Part shown: positions 36,509 through 45,155 of the stretch, one piece after another | Layout of the letters: every line of letters begins with the position of its first letter | How positions within the stretch are numbered: position 1 is the first letter of the stretch | NCBI GenBank assembly: GCA_030041295.1 | Contig: JASHOD010000053.1 | Location: forward strand, 62,001-126,000 | Source: Nitrososphaerales archaeon | GTDB lineage: Archaea; Thermoproteota; Nitrososphaeria; Nitrososphaerales; CADDZS01 | Reading direction: 5' to 3' | DNA length: 64,000 nt | The notes under the pieces: model-generated | Seen by the model: the letters and a program-made list of their open reading frames with translations, nothing else | Database searches by the model: none | Told to the model about the DNA's origin: nothing | Made by a program: the position numbers and the translations under genes

Positions 36509-36988
36509 CTACTGAGTGCGCACAGTGGTTGTGCCGTTGCATTGGCTTCCACCGGTAAAAGTTGCCTTCAACATAATCAAGTACGCCTTATTTTGAGCGA
36601 GAGAGATACTTGACATCATAGGAAATGTGCTGCTCGAGGCGGAATAAGTGAGAGAATACTCGTAATGATAGTTTCCTCCTGCTAGAGGAGTCAGCATCGA
36701 TTTTATCATGGAATAGTTTTCAGATCCGATATAGGTTCCGTTGATGTAGAGGGCCAACGTAGAGATCTGCGTATGAGATTCAAACTTCACTGTTCCCGTG
36801 AGGCTAGTGGTCTGCGCGTTCAAAGAAAAAGAGTTGAGCGTTATAATGTCCGGATTTGAAGTAGAAGTCGGAAAATAAAAAATGTAGTATGCCGCAGCGG
36901 CAATGGCAATGATTACGGCTACGAGGAATATTATTCCTACACGCGCGACAGCACTTCTCCTTTTGTCCCTCAAATTCGAGACCAGCAT
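36509..36988 (-). CDS. Small membrane-anchored extracytoplasmic protein (pilin-like N-terminus)
   Basis: The 159-residue protein has an N-terminal helix (about 17-40, V-G-I-I-F-L-V-A-V-I-I) preceded by the basic stretch R-D-K-R-R-S. This resembles an archaeal class III (type IV pilin-like) signal, though the cleavage site is not certain. The rest is a Thr/Ser-rich beta domain with N-x-S/T sites, consistent with an outer-surface position. No known domain is recognised. It stands between the oxidoreductase and the HxlR regulator, both of other directions or separate transcripts. Confidence 0.6.
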   Translation of the reverse strand: MLVSNLRDKRRSAVARVGIIFLVAVIIAIAAAAYYIFYFPTSTSNPDIITLNSFSLNAQTTSLTGTVKFESHTQISTLALYINGTYIGSENYSMIKSMLTPLAGGNYHYEYSLTYSASSSTFPMMSSISLAQNKAYLIMLKATFTGGSQCNGTTTVRTQ

Positions 36989-37091
36989 CTCAGACCTAGG
37001 CTTTTTTTTGTATTTAAGAACGATACATGACCGTCAAGAATGATAATTCGGCTGTTTGGGCGTATTTCCTCTTTTTCCCGTTCAAAGAAAG

Positions 37092-37568
37092 CTATCTTCT
37101 TCGTCTTACTTTCAGGTATGTCGACAACGGAACCGCAGTTGAAAGATTTCTCATTACTTGGTGGATATACGATTCTTCAAAGATATCGTTCAACGTCCGG
37201 GGTATCTTGTCTGTGAATACCTGATCCGCATACCATTTCGACCCGAACTGTGCCAAAGTCATTAGAATGGGCAGAACATCCCTGCCTTTCTCGGTTAAAT
37301 CCCATTTCAGGAAATTCCGACCGCTGTCGCTCACTATAATAAAACCTTCTTGCTCGAGTTCCTTCAGCTTCATGGAGAGGACACGCCTTGTGAGGCCTGG
37401 AGTCACTTTGAGCATCTCGTTGAACCTGTGCTTTCCGAAGAGCTCAATATTCCTCAGTATGAGCAGTGACCATTTGCGACCGAGTACACCGAGACTGGCC
37501 TGGACGGGACAGTTTTCGAATTCCACTTTGAGCTTCGCAGGGTGCACTTGCTGTTGTTGTTCTATCAT
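37092..37568 (-). CDS. HxlR-family transcriptional regulator
   Basis: The 158-residue protein has the HxlR winged helix: C-P-V-Q-A-S-L-G-V-L-G-R-K-W near residues 20-33, W-S-L-L-I-L-R, L-T-R-R-V-L-S-M-K-L-K-E-L, and D-L-T-E-K-G. These regulators bind DNA as dimers and often control oxidative or electrophile responses through the conserved N-terminal Cys (C20). The start is ATG 37568 (M-I-E-Q-Q-Q). It is divergent from the Asp-box propeller gene, whose promoter it may control. Confidence 0.86.
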   Translation of the reverse strand: MIEQQQQVHPAKLKVEFENCPVQASLGVLGRKWSLLILRNIELFGKHRFNEMLKVTPGLTRRVLSMKLKELEQEGFIIVSDSGRNFLKWDLTEKGRDVLPILMTLAQFGSKWYADQVFTDKIPRTLNDIFEESYIHQVMRNLSTAVPLSTYLKVRRRR

Positions 37569-37659
37569 CTTTTTCGATACAAGGAATGTACTATTTCTTT
37601 ATGATTTCGGATTTACACGAAGGCGCGTAGTGAGAGGTATACTTTCACTCCCCTACTCA

Positions 37660-37667
37660 TTTAAAAG
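37660..37667 (+). promoter_or_regulatory. TATA-box-like element upstream of the propeller gene
   Basis: TTTAAAAG lies about 62 bp before the ATG of the propeller gene. An archaeal TATA box at this point would place transcription start near 37690. No BRE was clearly seen. Confidence 0.35.
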
Positions 37668-37728
37668 ACAAAGCACTTTGAACGTTCTTCGGCCGCTCAT
37701 CTAGTGGTCGTTGAGTTAGAACCAAAAA

Positions 37729-38826
37729 ATGGCAAGTAAAAAGTCTGAATCGGATGTAGTTTTGATGGTTGGCACCGCAAAGGGGGCCTTCATCTTCAAG
37801 TCAAACGATGGTCGAAGAACCTGGAAGGTTTCAGAGCAGAATTTCAAGGGATCCCCATCCTTTCATCTATCTTATGATCGTAGAAACAAGATGTTTTTGG
37901 CAGGAGTAAACAACATGCAGTGGGGTCCAACCATCTTGAGGAGTCTTGACGGTGGAAATACTTGGAAGAGAGCAAAGAATCCACCAAAGTACCCGAGGGG
38001 GAGCGGGTTATCCGTGACCAACATTTGGCACATAGAGCCGGGTTCCGAGGATGAGCCGGGCGTGGTGTACGCTGGGGTCGACCCTGCAGTACTTTTCAAG
38101 AGCGAGGATAAGGGTGATTCTTGGACGATTAACGAAGCTTTGTTAAATCACGAAACGCGAAAGAAATGGACGCCGGGCGGCGGAGGACTATGCTTACACA
38201 CAATAATGGTCGATCCAAATAATTCGAGAAAAATGCACATCGCAATTTCTGCTGTTGGAACAATGTTCACCGAAGACGGCGGGGAGACTTGGAAGTTCCA
38301 AAATAAACACGTTCGTTCTGGTGCATTACCTGAAAAATATCCAACGTTCGGTCAGTGCGTGCATAAACTTGTGCGCCATCCGGAGAGGCCAAATGTGATC
38401 TACCAGCAGAACCACTTTGGACAATATAGAAGCGACAACAACGGAGAAGATTGGGTAGACATTCAAAACAACCTGCCGTCAAGATTCGGATTTCCAATTG
38501 CAGTTGACGCAAACGATCCAAAACGTGCGTACACCTGTCCTCTCGAAGCTGACTCGAACAGGGTCTCCCCAAACGGACGATTCGCGATCTGGGGGACCGA
38601 TAATTCGGGAAAGGACTGGCAGGAGTTGAACAAGGGATTACCCAGTGCTCCTTCATACTTTACGATTCTACGGGAGGGGATGGTGGCCGACAAAGAAGAT
38701 CCGTGCGGGATTTACGTCGGGACTACTACGGGTCATCTCTTCTACAGCAGAAACCAAGGCGAGAACTGGAGCAAGATAACGGACCAGCTGCCCCCTATCA
38801 TGTCGGTCTCAGTTTCGGCAGTTTGA
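37729..38826 (+). CDS. Seven-Asp-box beta-propeller (BNR/sialidase-like) protein
   Basis: The 365-residue protein has seven Asp-box repeats of the form S-x-D-x-G-x-x-W: N-D-G-R-R-T-W, L-D-G-G-N-T-W, E-D-K-G-D-S-W, E-D-G-G-E-T-W, D-N-N-G-E-D-W, D-N-S-G-K-D-W and R-N-Q-G-E-N-W. There is no signal peptide or membrane helix, so it is probably cytoplasmic. Seven repeats suit a closed propeller. In true sialidases an arginine triad is present; none is clear here, so it is unlikely to be a sialidase. It may be a stress or repair-type propeller or a glycosidase-like protein. ATG start, 160 bp from the divergent HxlR gene. Confidence 0.72.
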   Translation: MASKKSESDVVLMVGTAKGAFIFKSNDGRRTWKVSEQNFKGSPSFHLSYDRRNKMFLAGVNNMQWGPTILRSLDGGNTWKRAKNPPKYPRGSGLSVTNIWHIEPGSEDEPGVVYAGVDPAVLFKSEDKGDSWTINEALLNHETRKKWTPGGGGLCLHTIMVDPNNSRKMHIAISAVGTMFTEDGGETWKFQNKHVRSGALPEKYPTFGQCVHKLVRHPERPNVIYQQNHFGQYRSDNNGEDWVDIQNNLPSRFGFPIAVDANDPKRAYTCPLEADSNRVSPNGRFAIWGTDNSGKDWQELNKGLPSAPSYFTILREGMVADKEDPCGIYVGTTTGHLFYSRNQGENWSKITDQLPPIMSVSVSAV

Positions 38827-38856
38827 GAAATATTCAGGTAGATTCGAGAATAATCG

Positions 38857-39255
38857 TTGAGTTCGGCTCATGATGAAATCGACGTAAGAGAGATGATTGT
38901 TCAAATTGAAGTTAGCGACCTCGACAAATCGCGATCGTGGAATTCCAAACTATTTGGTAAGAAAGGACCCGACCTAGAGCCTTTTCCGGGAAACGTCGAA
39001 TACAAGATTGGCGGCGCTTGGGTGCAAATCGTAAAGGGGAAAGTTGTGCCATCTTCGAGCTGGAACCTTCAACTCGAAGTCCGGGATCTACAACGTGAGC
39101 GAGAACGATTACGAAGAGAAGGGATTGCAGCCACCGAGATCAAAACAGTTCCGAATGTAATTAGCTTCTTCGACATCAAGGACCCCGATAGAAATACCAT
39201 GAGATGGTTTCAGGTCCTGACTTCGGATCCGAAAGTTACCGGAAATCGTTCGTAA
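38857..39255 (+). CDS. VOC-family (glyoxalase-like) protein
   Basis: The 132-residue product has two VOC half-units: V-Q-I-E-V-S-D-L-D-K-S near residue 15 and W-N-L-Q-L-E-V-R-D-L near residue 70, ending F-F-D-I-K-D-P-D-R-N. These proteins bind a metal and act on small ketoacids, aldehydes or drugs. The metal ligands are not all obvious, which is common for uncharacterised members. TTG start 38857, 30 bp after the propeller gene; ATG at 38893 is an alternative. Probably co-transcribed with the propeller. Confidence 0.68.
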   Translation: MSSAHDEIDVREMIVQIEVSDLDKSRSWNSKLFGKKGPDLEPFPGNVEYKIGGAWVQIVKGKVVPSSSWNLQLEVRDLQRERERLRREGIAATEIKTVPNVISFFDIKDPDRNTMRWFQVLTSDPKVTGNRS

Positions 39256-39756
39256 ACTCTCGAGAGGAGGAATTAAGTTACCATATCTCGTTTTCCCCTT
39301 GTGCCTGGCGCGAAAATCCTGTTAGGATCGTTCGTCATTCCCAAAAATGCAGTTACAGGCAAGGGCTCCAGAATAAGAAAGAAGCCCTCTATTAGACAGC
39401 TTCTTGCATTATGATTTCAGTATCCCTGAGGATGGACTCTGCTTCATGCTCCGTCAGACGTCCATAAAGTTTCAATGTTCCAACTTTAGCCCTGATATTT
39501 GCCGCGGTTTCTCGTATCCTCATAAGGTCTGTTTGTGCCAATTTTATTATGAACTTCCTCTAACGTGCTTTGTAATTTTTACAAAACCCTGCTTGCTGAG
39601 GATATATACCATACAATATATGTAACCTGCACTACGGCAAATGTCGATATTTTGCTATTTTTGAACCCTTTACTTGGAATAGGCATGCGACGAAGAACCA
39701 ACCGCTAATCATTAAGAGAAGGCCTCCTAAGCAAGTAGTGTTGTGATGATTGTAAA
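39256..39756. other. 501-bp intergenic region with one possible small ORF
   Basis: Between the VOC gene and the 118-residue gene there is no sizeable gene. A short reverse-strand frame (39392-39541) is the only coding candidate. A duplicated ATATA-rich stretch near 39600 (gatatataccatacaatata) may be a promoter for either strand. No RNA gene was recognised. Confidence 0.5.
39392..39541 (-). CDS. Possible small protein (49 residues)
   Basis: This frame starts at TTG 39541 and ends with TAA at 39392. It reads A-Q-T-D-L-M-R-I-R-E-T, then R-A-K-V-G, then L-T-E-H-E-A-E-S-I-L-R. The composition is charged and helical, like real small proteins. A purine-rich stretch (agaggaag) lies about 18 bp upstream of the start. 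No family is recognised. It could be chance. Confidence 0.35.
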   Translation of the reverse strand: MAQTDLMRIRETAANIRAKVGTLKLYGRLTEHEAESILRDTEIIMQEAV

Positions 39757-40113
39757 ATGCCGGCAAAGCAAACAAAAGGCGAAGAACCTGTTACAAAGAC
39801 CCAGAATCACTGGGTCGAATTCAAGTCCCTGAAAGATCTGTTTTCGTTCGTTATCACAAAGTCCATGCCAGGACAGCAGTTTCTTTCTGTGATCAGGTAT
39901 CGCGAGATCACTTATGTTTTCACTCCGGTGAGCGAATCAGGTGTCATGGTTTTCTTCACAAAGGAAATGCCACAGTCCCCCGCATACGCTTGGGACTCTG
40001 ATAACGACAAGTTCCTCCCTGTACATTCGCTTGACCGCACACGGCTCAATATCTTGGTCCAAGAAGTCACCCAGGATACTTTGATAGAGTCACTGTTTTA
40101 CTCTCTAAAATAA
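39757..40113 (+). CDS. Conserved-looking hypothetical protein, 118 residues
   Basis: The product starts with ATG (M-P-A-K-Q-T-K) and has a mixed alpha/beta pattern with W-V-E-F-K-S-L-K-D-L and Y-V-F-T-P-V. There is no membrane helix or signal. It shows balanced composition, consistent with a true gene, but no domain is recognised. It is upstream of the asparaginase-family gene by about 106 bp. Confidence 0.5.
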   Translation: MPAKQTKGEEPVTKTQNHWVEFKSLKDLFSFVITKSMPGQQFLSVIRYREITYVFTPVSESGVMVFFTKEMPQSPAYAWDSDNDKFLPVHSLDRTRLNILVQEVTQDTLIESLFYSLK

Positions 40114-40219
40114 AGTGGGGCTCACAATAATTACGGCGCGGGAAAGGAGAAAATTCTTCGAGCCTGCGTGTGAAACAATCCATCCACGTTGTTGTGTCCT
40201 TAGATCGCCTAATTAAACA

Positions 40220-41224
40220 ATGGATATTGAGTGGGAAATTACTTTGTCCGAACCAGTGATAATCTCAAATTGGAATCATGGCAAGCAAGCTGTGACGACT
40301 GGAATTGGTATTCTAAGAAAAGGCGGCTCTGCCCTAGACGCCGTGGAAGCAGGTATCTGCTCGGTGGAAGATGATCCTGAAACTCACAGCGTTGGAACAG
40401 GAGGAATTCCCAATATCGAAGGAGTAGTGGAGCTAGATGCAAGTATCATGATCGGAAACACACACCAAAGCGGAGCTGTTACTGGGCTCGTCATGACGAA
40501 AAATCCCATTTCGGTGGCAAGGAAGGTAATGGAATTATGTCCGCATGTGATGCTATCGGGCGAAGGGGCACTACATTTTGCACGCGCATGCGGTTTTGAG
40601 TACTATGAGCCATTGACACCTTGGGCTAAGGATAGATGGGAAGCTCTGCGAAAGCTTCTCTTTTCGGCAATGAAAAACGAGATCTCATTTTCACAATTTA
40701 CTGCCAAAGTCGGCTACAATATCGAGCCAGAAAAGATAGCCTCAGCACTTGAGCTTTTGATTAAATCTGGCGAAATCAGGGAAGCGGGCACAGTCGGGAC
40801 TTTATGCCTCGACGCAAACGGGATGATCGTCGCAGGGACTTCGACGAGCGGTTTGCCCATACATCTTCCGGGCCGGGTAGCGGATTCTTCTGTTATCGGA
40901 GCCGGAACTTTCGCCTCTGAGTCGGGTGCGGCTTCATCTACGGGCATTGGAGAGTACGTAATTAGACACACTCTTTCGAGGAAGGCGTGTGATTATATCG
41001 AGGAAGGAAGTTCTCCAACCGAAGCATGTGAGAAGGCGCTTCTTCAAATGCTCAAGCGCGAAAATGTTCCACACTTCATTGGCCTAATAGCCCTAAATCG
41101 AAATGGCAATGTTGGAGGAGCTTGTATCTCGAATGAAGCCCACCAATTCACATTCCAATACCAACGACTCTCGGATGGGGATATGCATGAAGTGACGGCA
41201 AACCCGGTCAAGCTCAAGTCTTAA
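40220..41224 (+). CDS. Isoaspartyl-peptidase/asparaginase-family Ntn hydrolase
   Basis: The 334-residue protein is an N-terminal-nucleophile hydrolase. The alpha chain has G-G-S-A-L-D-A-V-E near 35-43. The nucleophile T191 lies in A-G-T-V-G-T-L, where autocleavage would occur; as in E. coli IaaA, Gly precedes it. The beta chain has T-S-T-S-G-L and G-A-G-T-F-A. Members cleave isoaspartyl peptides or glycosylasparagines, or hydrolyse asparagine. ATG start. It is followed at 28 bp by an SRPBCC gene on the same strand. The long N-terminal part before the cleavage site is normal for the family. Confidence 0.85.
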   Translation: MDIEWEITLSEPVIISNWNHGKQAVTTGIGILRKGGSALDAVEAGICSVEDDPETHSVGTGGIPNIEGVVELDASIMIGNTHQSGAVTGLVMTKNPISVARKVMELCPHVMLSGEGALHFARACGFEYYEPLTPWAKDRWEALRKLLFSAMKNEISFSQFTAKVGYNIEPEKIASALELLIKSGEIREAGTVGTLCLDANGMIVAGTSTSGLPIHLPGRVADSSVIGAGTFASESGAASSTGIGEYVIRHTLSRKACDYIEEGSSPTEACEKALLQMLKRENVPHFIGLIALNRNGNVGGACISNEAHQFTFQYQRLSDGDMHEVTANPVKLKS

Positions 41225-41252
41225 GACAAAAAATAGTGTACGAGGGTTAGAG

Positions 41253-41747
41253 ATGCCGATTACAACCGAGTTTGAATATTCAATTCAAGCGAGCAGAGAT
41301 TTCATCTTCGACTGGTTCTCGGATCTGTCACCCGATGACGTAAAACTAGCAAAACCACTGAAGCAGAGGAAAATTATATCGAGGTCTCCGACAGAGGCAA
41401 GGCTCGAAGATACCGAAGTAATCCTTGGCAAGAGAATCAACTTGGACGTTCAGGTATTTTACAACAGATCCGACTATTCTTGGAGCGGGATTTATACAAG
41501 CGGTATTGCTGACGCAAGATCTGAATACAGGTTGTTAATAGGAGGGTTCTCGGTGGGAACAACCACCACCATTCTGAAATATCGCTCTACTATCTTTCCT
41601 AAGGGATTGTTCACCAAACTCATCTCGCCGATTATCGGCTTTGCGGTGAAGCGAACTTTTGAAAAGGAGTTTGAAGCCTTCAAGAAAGCAATCGAGCATG
41701 ACCATGCAGAAGAGCAAGCTAGAAGGCAACAACAACAATCGTCGTAA
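41253..41747 (+). CDS. SRPBCC-family (START-like) protein
   Basis: The 164-residue protein has the helix-grip pattern: F-E-Y-S-I-Q-A-S-R-D-F-I-F-D-W near residues 7-21, S-W-S-G-I-Y in the middle, and a long C-terminal helix ending in a charged Gln-rich tail. These proteins bind hydrophobic ligands or modify polyketides. A related protein is encoded at 48738-49199 in the same window. It is probably co-transcribed with the asparaginase-type gene and the small membrane protein that follows 21 bp later. Confidence 0.72.
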   Translation: MPITTEFEYSIQASRDFIFDWFSDLSPDDVKLAKPLKQRKIISRSPTEARLEDTEVILGKRINLDVQVFYNRSDYSWSGIYTSGIADARSEYRLLIGGFSVGTTTTILKYRSTIFPKGLFTKLISPIIGFAVKRTFEKEFEAFKKAIEHDHAEEQARRQQQQSS

Positions 41748-41768
41748 GAAGTAGGTTCTAAGAGAATT

Positions 41769-41969
41769 GTGATACCAAGTACTCTGACAAGTATATTGCT
41801 TATTGCGTTAGGTTTTGCATCCCTTTTCTATGCGCTCGGATGGATTTTTGTCTCATTTGTCGTGCATGACGGCTACATGTCGTTTCTTCAGCTCCTTCTG
41901 ATCGTATGTGTGGCTGTTGTGATCGCATTTTCGTTAATCGGATTCGGTTCTCGGTTTCTCTTCGACTAA
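41769..41969 (+). CDS. Small two-helix membrane protein
   Basis: The 66-residue product starts at GTG. Two hydrophobic helices are clear: about 8-32 and 39-62, separated by V-H-D-G-Y. It is 21 bp from the SRPBCC gene. No family is recognised; the size and position suggest a real gene. Confidence 0.55.
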   Translation: MIPSTLTSILLIALGFASLFYALGWIFVSFVVHDGYMSFLQLLLIVCVAVVIAFSLIGFGSRFLFD

Positions 41970-42107
41970 GGCCAAAAGTTAACAGCTGAAACATTCAGAA
42001 TTTCGAGCTACTCAGCGACTGACTCTACCCGCAGTGACTGCTTTCTAAAACCAAAGACTTCGACATTTCAAATTCTTTTAACTCTCCAGTATTTTTGGAA
42101 TTAGATA

Positions 42108-42890
42108 ATGAGCGTACCTGATGAAAAATTCGAGAAGCTGATTTCTGAAGCTAGATCCTGGAAAATGTCGGGGTGGAACTTTTCATCTTTAGAAGGTCGC
42201 TGGATTGAGGAAGCTCCTCCTTGGGATTTCGGAGAGATGATCAAAAAGGAGATTTCCACTTGTGGCTCATTGCTTGATCTCGGCACCGGCGGAGGAGAAT
42301 TCCTTTCTTCATTGTCGCCGCTTCCAAAGCACGTCTACTGCACAGAAGGGTATAGACCCAACTTACCGGTCGCGCGAGACAGATTAAGACCTATTGGAGC
42401 TGAAGTAATTTGTACCTATTGTGATGATAATGACGTCCCTAATCAGAGAGGGGCCTTGCCATTTAGATCCGAATCATTGGATTTGGTCATTGATCGGCAT
42501 GAATCGTTCAGCGCATCCGATGTTTATCGTGTCTTGAAACATGATGGAGGCTGTTTTCTCACCCAACAAATCGGCTCTAGCAATTTGGCTGAGCTGAATA
42601 CCCTCTTGGGGAGCTCCGAAGTGCGAAATGGCTGGGATCTTGTGGAATGCAAAAGGCAAATCGAGGCTGCAGGTTTTGAAATAAGAGAAGCAAGGGAGGC
42701 CAAATTGAATTCGTATTTCAAAGACGTAGGTGCAGTAGCTTGCTTCCTACTCTCGGCTCCCTGGCAGATCGAGGATTTTACAATCGATGGATACCTTCCA
42801 AAACTTGAAACATTACATGAAACGATGGAGAGTGAAGGCGGGTTGAAAGTTATTGCTACGAGATTCTATGTCATAGCAGTCAAGGTGTGA
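42108..42890 (+). CDS. Class I SAM-dependent methyltransferase
   Basis: The 260-residue protein has motif I L-L-D-L-G-T-G-G-G-E-F near 55-65, motif II around the acidic E-G-Y-R, and a Rossmann-like C-terminus with L-D-L-V-I-D-R. The absence of a DPPY or NPPF motif argues against DNA methylation; small molecule or tRNA targets are open. ATG start. It stands alone, convergent with the nucleoside-deoxyribosyltransferase-like gene. Confidence 0.78.
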   Translation: MSVPDEKFEKLISEARSWKMSGWNFSSLEGRWIEEAPPWDFGEMIKKEISTCGSLLDLGTGGGEFLSSLSPLPKHVYCTEGYRPNLPVARDRLRPIGAEVICTYCDDNDVPNQRGALPFRSESLDLVIDRHESFSASDVYRVLKHDGGCFLTQQIGSSNLAELNTLLGSSEVRNGWDLVECKRQIEAAGFEIREAREAKLNSYFKDVGAVACFLLSAPWQIEDFTIDGYLPKLETLHETMESEGGLKVIATRFYVIAVKV

Positions 42891-42895
42891 AGAAT

Positions 42896-43405
42896 TCACG
42901 AACTTAGGAAGTCTGTCCGCTGCCTCTCCTCAAGAAGAAGTGACCTGATCTGCGGCAAAGACTTGCCATATGTGGCAAAGAGTGTGAATATGTATTCGCT
43001 CGGTTTCTCCCTGCAAAAGACTGGGATTTTTCTGGCGTAGGCGTAGCCTATCTCAAGAGCTGTGCTTTGCCCGATGTATCCACCGGGATTTTCGACGAAA
43101 ATGAAACTGCTCGCGGCTATCGCCCTAAAATTCTTGTCCTGCAGTTCCTTTGGGCTGCCGTTCTCGCCTCGGAGCACGACGAATCCGTGCTCGTTCTCTG
43201 ATTTCCTGCTGGTGTATTTTGGAATGAGGACCTTGATTCCGAGTTGTCTACACTCCTCAATGCGCTCCTTCATATCTTTCAAATGTCTATGATAACTGCC
43301 GCATATCGAGACACTGAGAAGCGCGGTCTCTTTTTCTTGTTGTTGCACTACGGCTTCTTGAAGTGAGGATAATTCGTCGTGATGTTGGCGCTGTTCGCTA
43401 GTCAT
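42896..43405 (-). CDS. Nucleoside 2-deoxyribosyltransferase-like protein
   Basis: The 169-residue protein has the motif S-I-C-G-S-Y-H near residue 33 and E-N-P-G-G-Y-I-G-Q-S-T-A near 105, then E-I-G-Y-A. These match the nucleoside 2-deoxyribosyltransferase/SLOG-like fold, which cleaves N-glycosidic bonds of nucleosides or nucleotides. The N-terminal 30 residues are Gln-rich. The ATG start is clear. The family also includes nucleotide-processing proteins in defence systems, but no partner gene is visible here. Confidence 0.72.
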   Translation of the reverse strand: MTSEQRQHHDELSSLQEAVVQQQEKETALLSVSICGSYHRHLKDMKERIEECRQLGIKVLIPKYTSRKSENEHGFVVLRGENGSPKELQDKNFRAIAASSFIFVENPGGYIGQSTALEIGYAYARKIPVFCREKPSEYIFTLFATYGKSLPQIRSLLLEERQRTDFLSS

Positions 43406-43565
43406 TTATTTTATGTTCAGATCTTTTCTTTTCCCTTTGATTGAACAAAGGGAAGGGAGCTTTAGCAAGAACGGCCATTTTAGCATTGTGCATTCCCGAC
43501 ACGTATTTTCAAACCCTTCTCCAAAGAAATGAGGAGTTAGGGGGAGAGTAAGGATATGCGCATTA

Positions 43566-43904
43566 CTATGAGGCGGCGCGCTTTCCGACTTCCTTTTCGA
43601 GCCAATCGTAAGCATATATCACGTTCTCGACGATGTTCAACTTGGCGGACTTTACTTCAGGGAGCTTTTTCGCCCATTTCTAGATTTCATTTCCCTCGGC
43701 GATATTCGTGCCGTTGAAACCGAATATAAGTTCGTCCTTTGACGCGCTCGCTCTAAATACCAGGTTGGGTATCTTTGCCGCAATTGCTTCATCAACTTCA
43801 GATTTCTTGCCTTCAACAGTCTGTACGAGAAGTTGGTAAGATATGCCTCTGGTTCTTCGGAGATTCACTATTGGCATGATGAAGATCGCCCTCGAACTCA
43901 TCAT
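43566..43904 (-). pseudogene. Lrp/AsnC-type ligand-domain (RAM-like) gene interrupted by an in-frame TAG
   Basis: The frame starts at ATG 43904. After 74 codons it meets TAG at 43680-43682. The same frame then goes on for 37 more codons (K-W-A-K-K-L-P-E-V-K-S-A-K-L-N-I-V-E-N), ending at TAG 43566-43568. The whole protein, 111 coded residues, would read as a stand-alone RAM (Lrp ligand-binding) domain. The two halves join without gap or overlap. TAG is the stop codon of other genes here, so a nonsense mutation is the simplest explanation; stop readthrough or recoding cannot be excluded. The short N-terminal part (to 43680) would otherwise be a truncated product. Confidence 0.7.
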
Positions 43905-43958
43905 GCTGAGGTGTAGAAAGACAAGATCGGAAAGTGTGGCCCTAACTAACTAATTGAT

Positions 43959-44318
43959 TCAAGAAGTCGAAACTGTCGAAGCTGCCAGAATCTTGTCTTT
44001 CTTCCAGATGTTGTTTTGTTCCCTGAATCCTATAACGAGCAATAAGCCTCCCAATGTCTCCATGAGTGAACCGAACGCGATATTGTATTGTGCAATCATA
44101 CTTATTCCATTAATTGCTTGCCCTGCACCGCTGTCAAGGAATAGTTGTCCTGCGATGAAGAAGAAAACTGCGATGGAGATATACCGCCATCCTTTGCTCA
44201 GCAATCCACCCCTGTGTCCTCTTAAATTTTTGAACGCATAAAATCCCATTGCGATGAATACTCCGATTGTGAGAATACTGAAAACTAAACCAAGTACTGT
44301 ATTTGTCAAGTCGAACAT
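43959..44318 (-). CDS. Small membrane protein of a duplicated two-gene cassette (copy A)
   Basis: The 119-residue protein has about three or four hydrophobic helices (8-28, 48-63, 70-105) and a short charged tail. The pattern G-F-Y-A, R-x-G-x-L, then L-x-x-x-x-W, and later I-G-F-R, I-W-K-K recurs in a second protein at 49891-50238. I know of no named family. It lies 12 bp after the small soluble protein on the same strand (44331-44651). The two are almost surely co-transcribed. A signalling or sensory role is only a guess. Confidence 0.72.
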   Translation of the reverse strand: MFDLTNTVLGLVFSILTIGVFIAMGFYAFKNLRGHRGGLLSKGWRYISIAVFFFIAGQLFLDSGAGQAINGISMIAQYNIAFGSLMETLGGLLLVIGFREQNNIWKKDKILAASTVSTS

Positions 44319-44330
44319 TTGTGTCTAGAT

Positions 44331-44651
44331 TCACCTCCGTAATTGATTTCGCGCTTCCGTGATTGCGCGTGTCAAGCTGTCAGAAATATTCACGTTGATT
44401 GGATGCAGTTTGCCTGAGATCTGCGCAACTATGGAAGCCTCAACGCTGAAAGCTCTTTCGCCGAAGAATGTCCTCAAGCATTCGCTGAAAAGATCGGGCT
44501 TTCTAGCAATATCGCTTCTTTCGTGGTTGTAAACAGTCTTGAACCTCCAATAGATCACGGTCTTCACGGACGACCCGAAAACGTCGAGCCCCTTATCGAC
44601 GCACTCGAGGATTCTTTCATCGCCTTCAGGAACTGTAAGTTGGAGCGACAT
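44331..44651 (-). CDS. Small soluble protein of a duplicated two-gene cassette (copy A)
   Basis: The 106-residue product starts with ATG (M-S-L-Q-L-T). It shares with the 50399-50746 product the pattern E-x-I-L-x-C-x-D-K, F-G-x-x-V-x-x-V-I, I-A-x-x-P-x-L-F, F-G, and a terminal R-A-I-x-E. It has no membrane segment. The layout (helical, about 110 residues) resembles small archaeal output-type domains such as the NitrOD group known from Thaumarchaeota, but I cannot confirm this. It is upstream of and co-directional with the membrane protein. Confidence 0.72.
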   Translation of the reverse strand: MSLQLTVPEGDERILECVDKGLDVFGSSVKTVIYWRFKTVYNHERSDIARKPDLFSECLRTFFGERAFSVEASIVAQISGKLHPINVNISDSLTRAITEARNQLRR

Positions 44652-45155
44652 TATCTCTTCTTTCCGATTATCTCTGATCTTTTTGCGAAAACAAGGAAAG
44701 AAACAAGCTATTTTGATTATGTGGATTCTGAATACGAATCCAGCGTAGTTGAAAATGAATAATTTTTAAAAAATTCCAAACAATCTTACAAAATTCATCT
44801 CTAGCACAATAGAGGAAATCTCCGTTTTGTAAAGGCTCTTCAATAACTCGCTTGACAATTGGCCACTATTATTCTGCAGCCGATAGTGACCGATTCTGAT
44901 TTAGCAGTTTTTCTCAGTTCGCTTGAAAGCCGCACAAAGCGATTGATCTGGATCAACTGATCATTCTTACCACCGAAATTGCTTTGATGAAACTTGATAG
45001 GAATCGCAGTGGATCTCAAGATATTTCAAAAATGGCTAGAGCCGATAAAATTACATGCAAATGAAAACCCAATAATAATTTACAATATCACGGATTCCAT
45101 GAAGGAATTTCATAAGAAAGGTTAGAGAGCGCACCTCGTACCAAAATTAGATAGC
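44652..45155. other. 504-bp region between cassette A and the NHL gene
   Basis: A 43-codon frame (44994-45125, + strand, TTG start) is the only coding candidate and is weak. The part near 44760-44860 is AT-rich. A promoter for the cassette probably lies just upstream of 44651. No RNA gene or repeat was recognised. Confidence 0.45.

Noticed and set aside
43406-43615. 69-codon reverse-strand frame
   Set aside because: It overlaps the end of the interrupted RAM-domain gene in another frame and has odd composition.
44994-45125. 43-codon forward frame upstream of the NHL gene
   Set aside because: Too short and with no conserved feature to support it.
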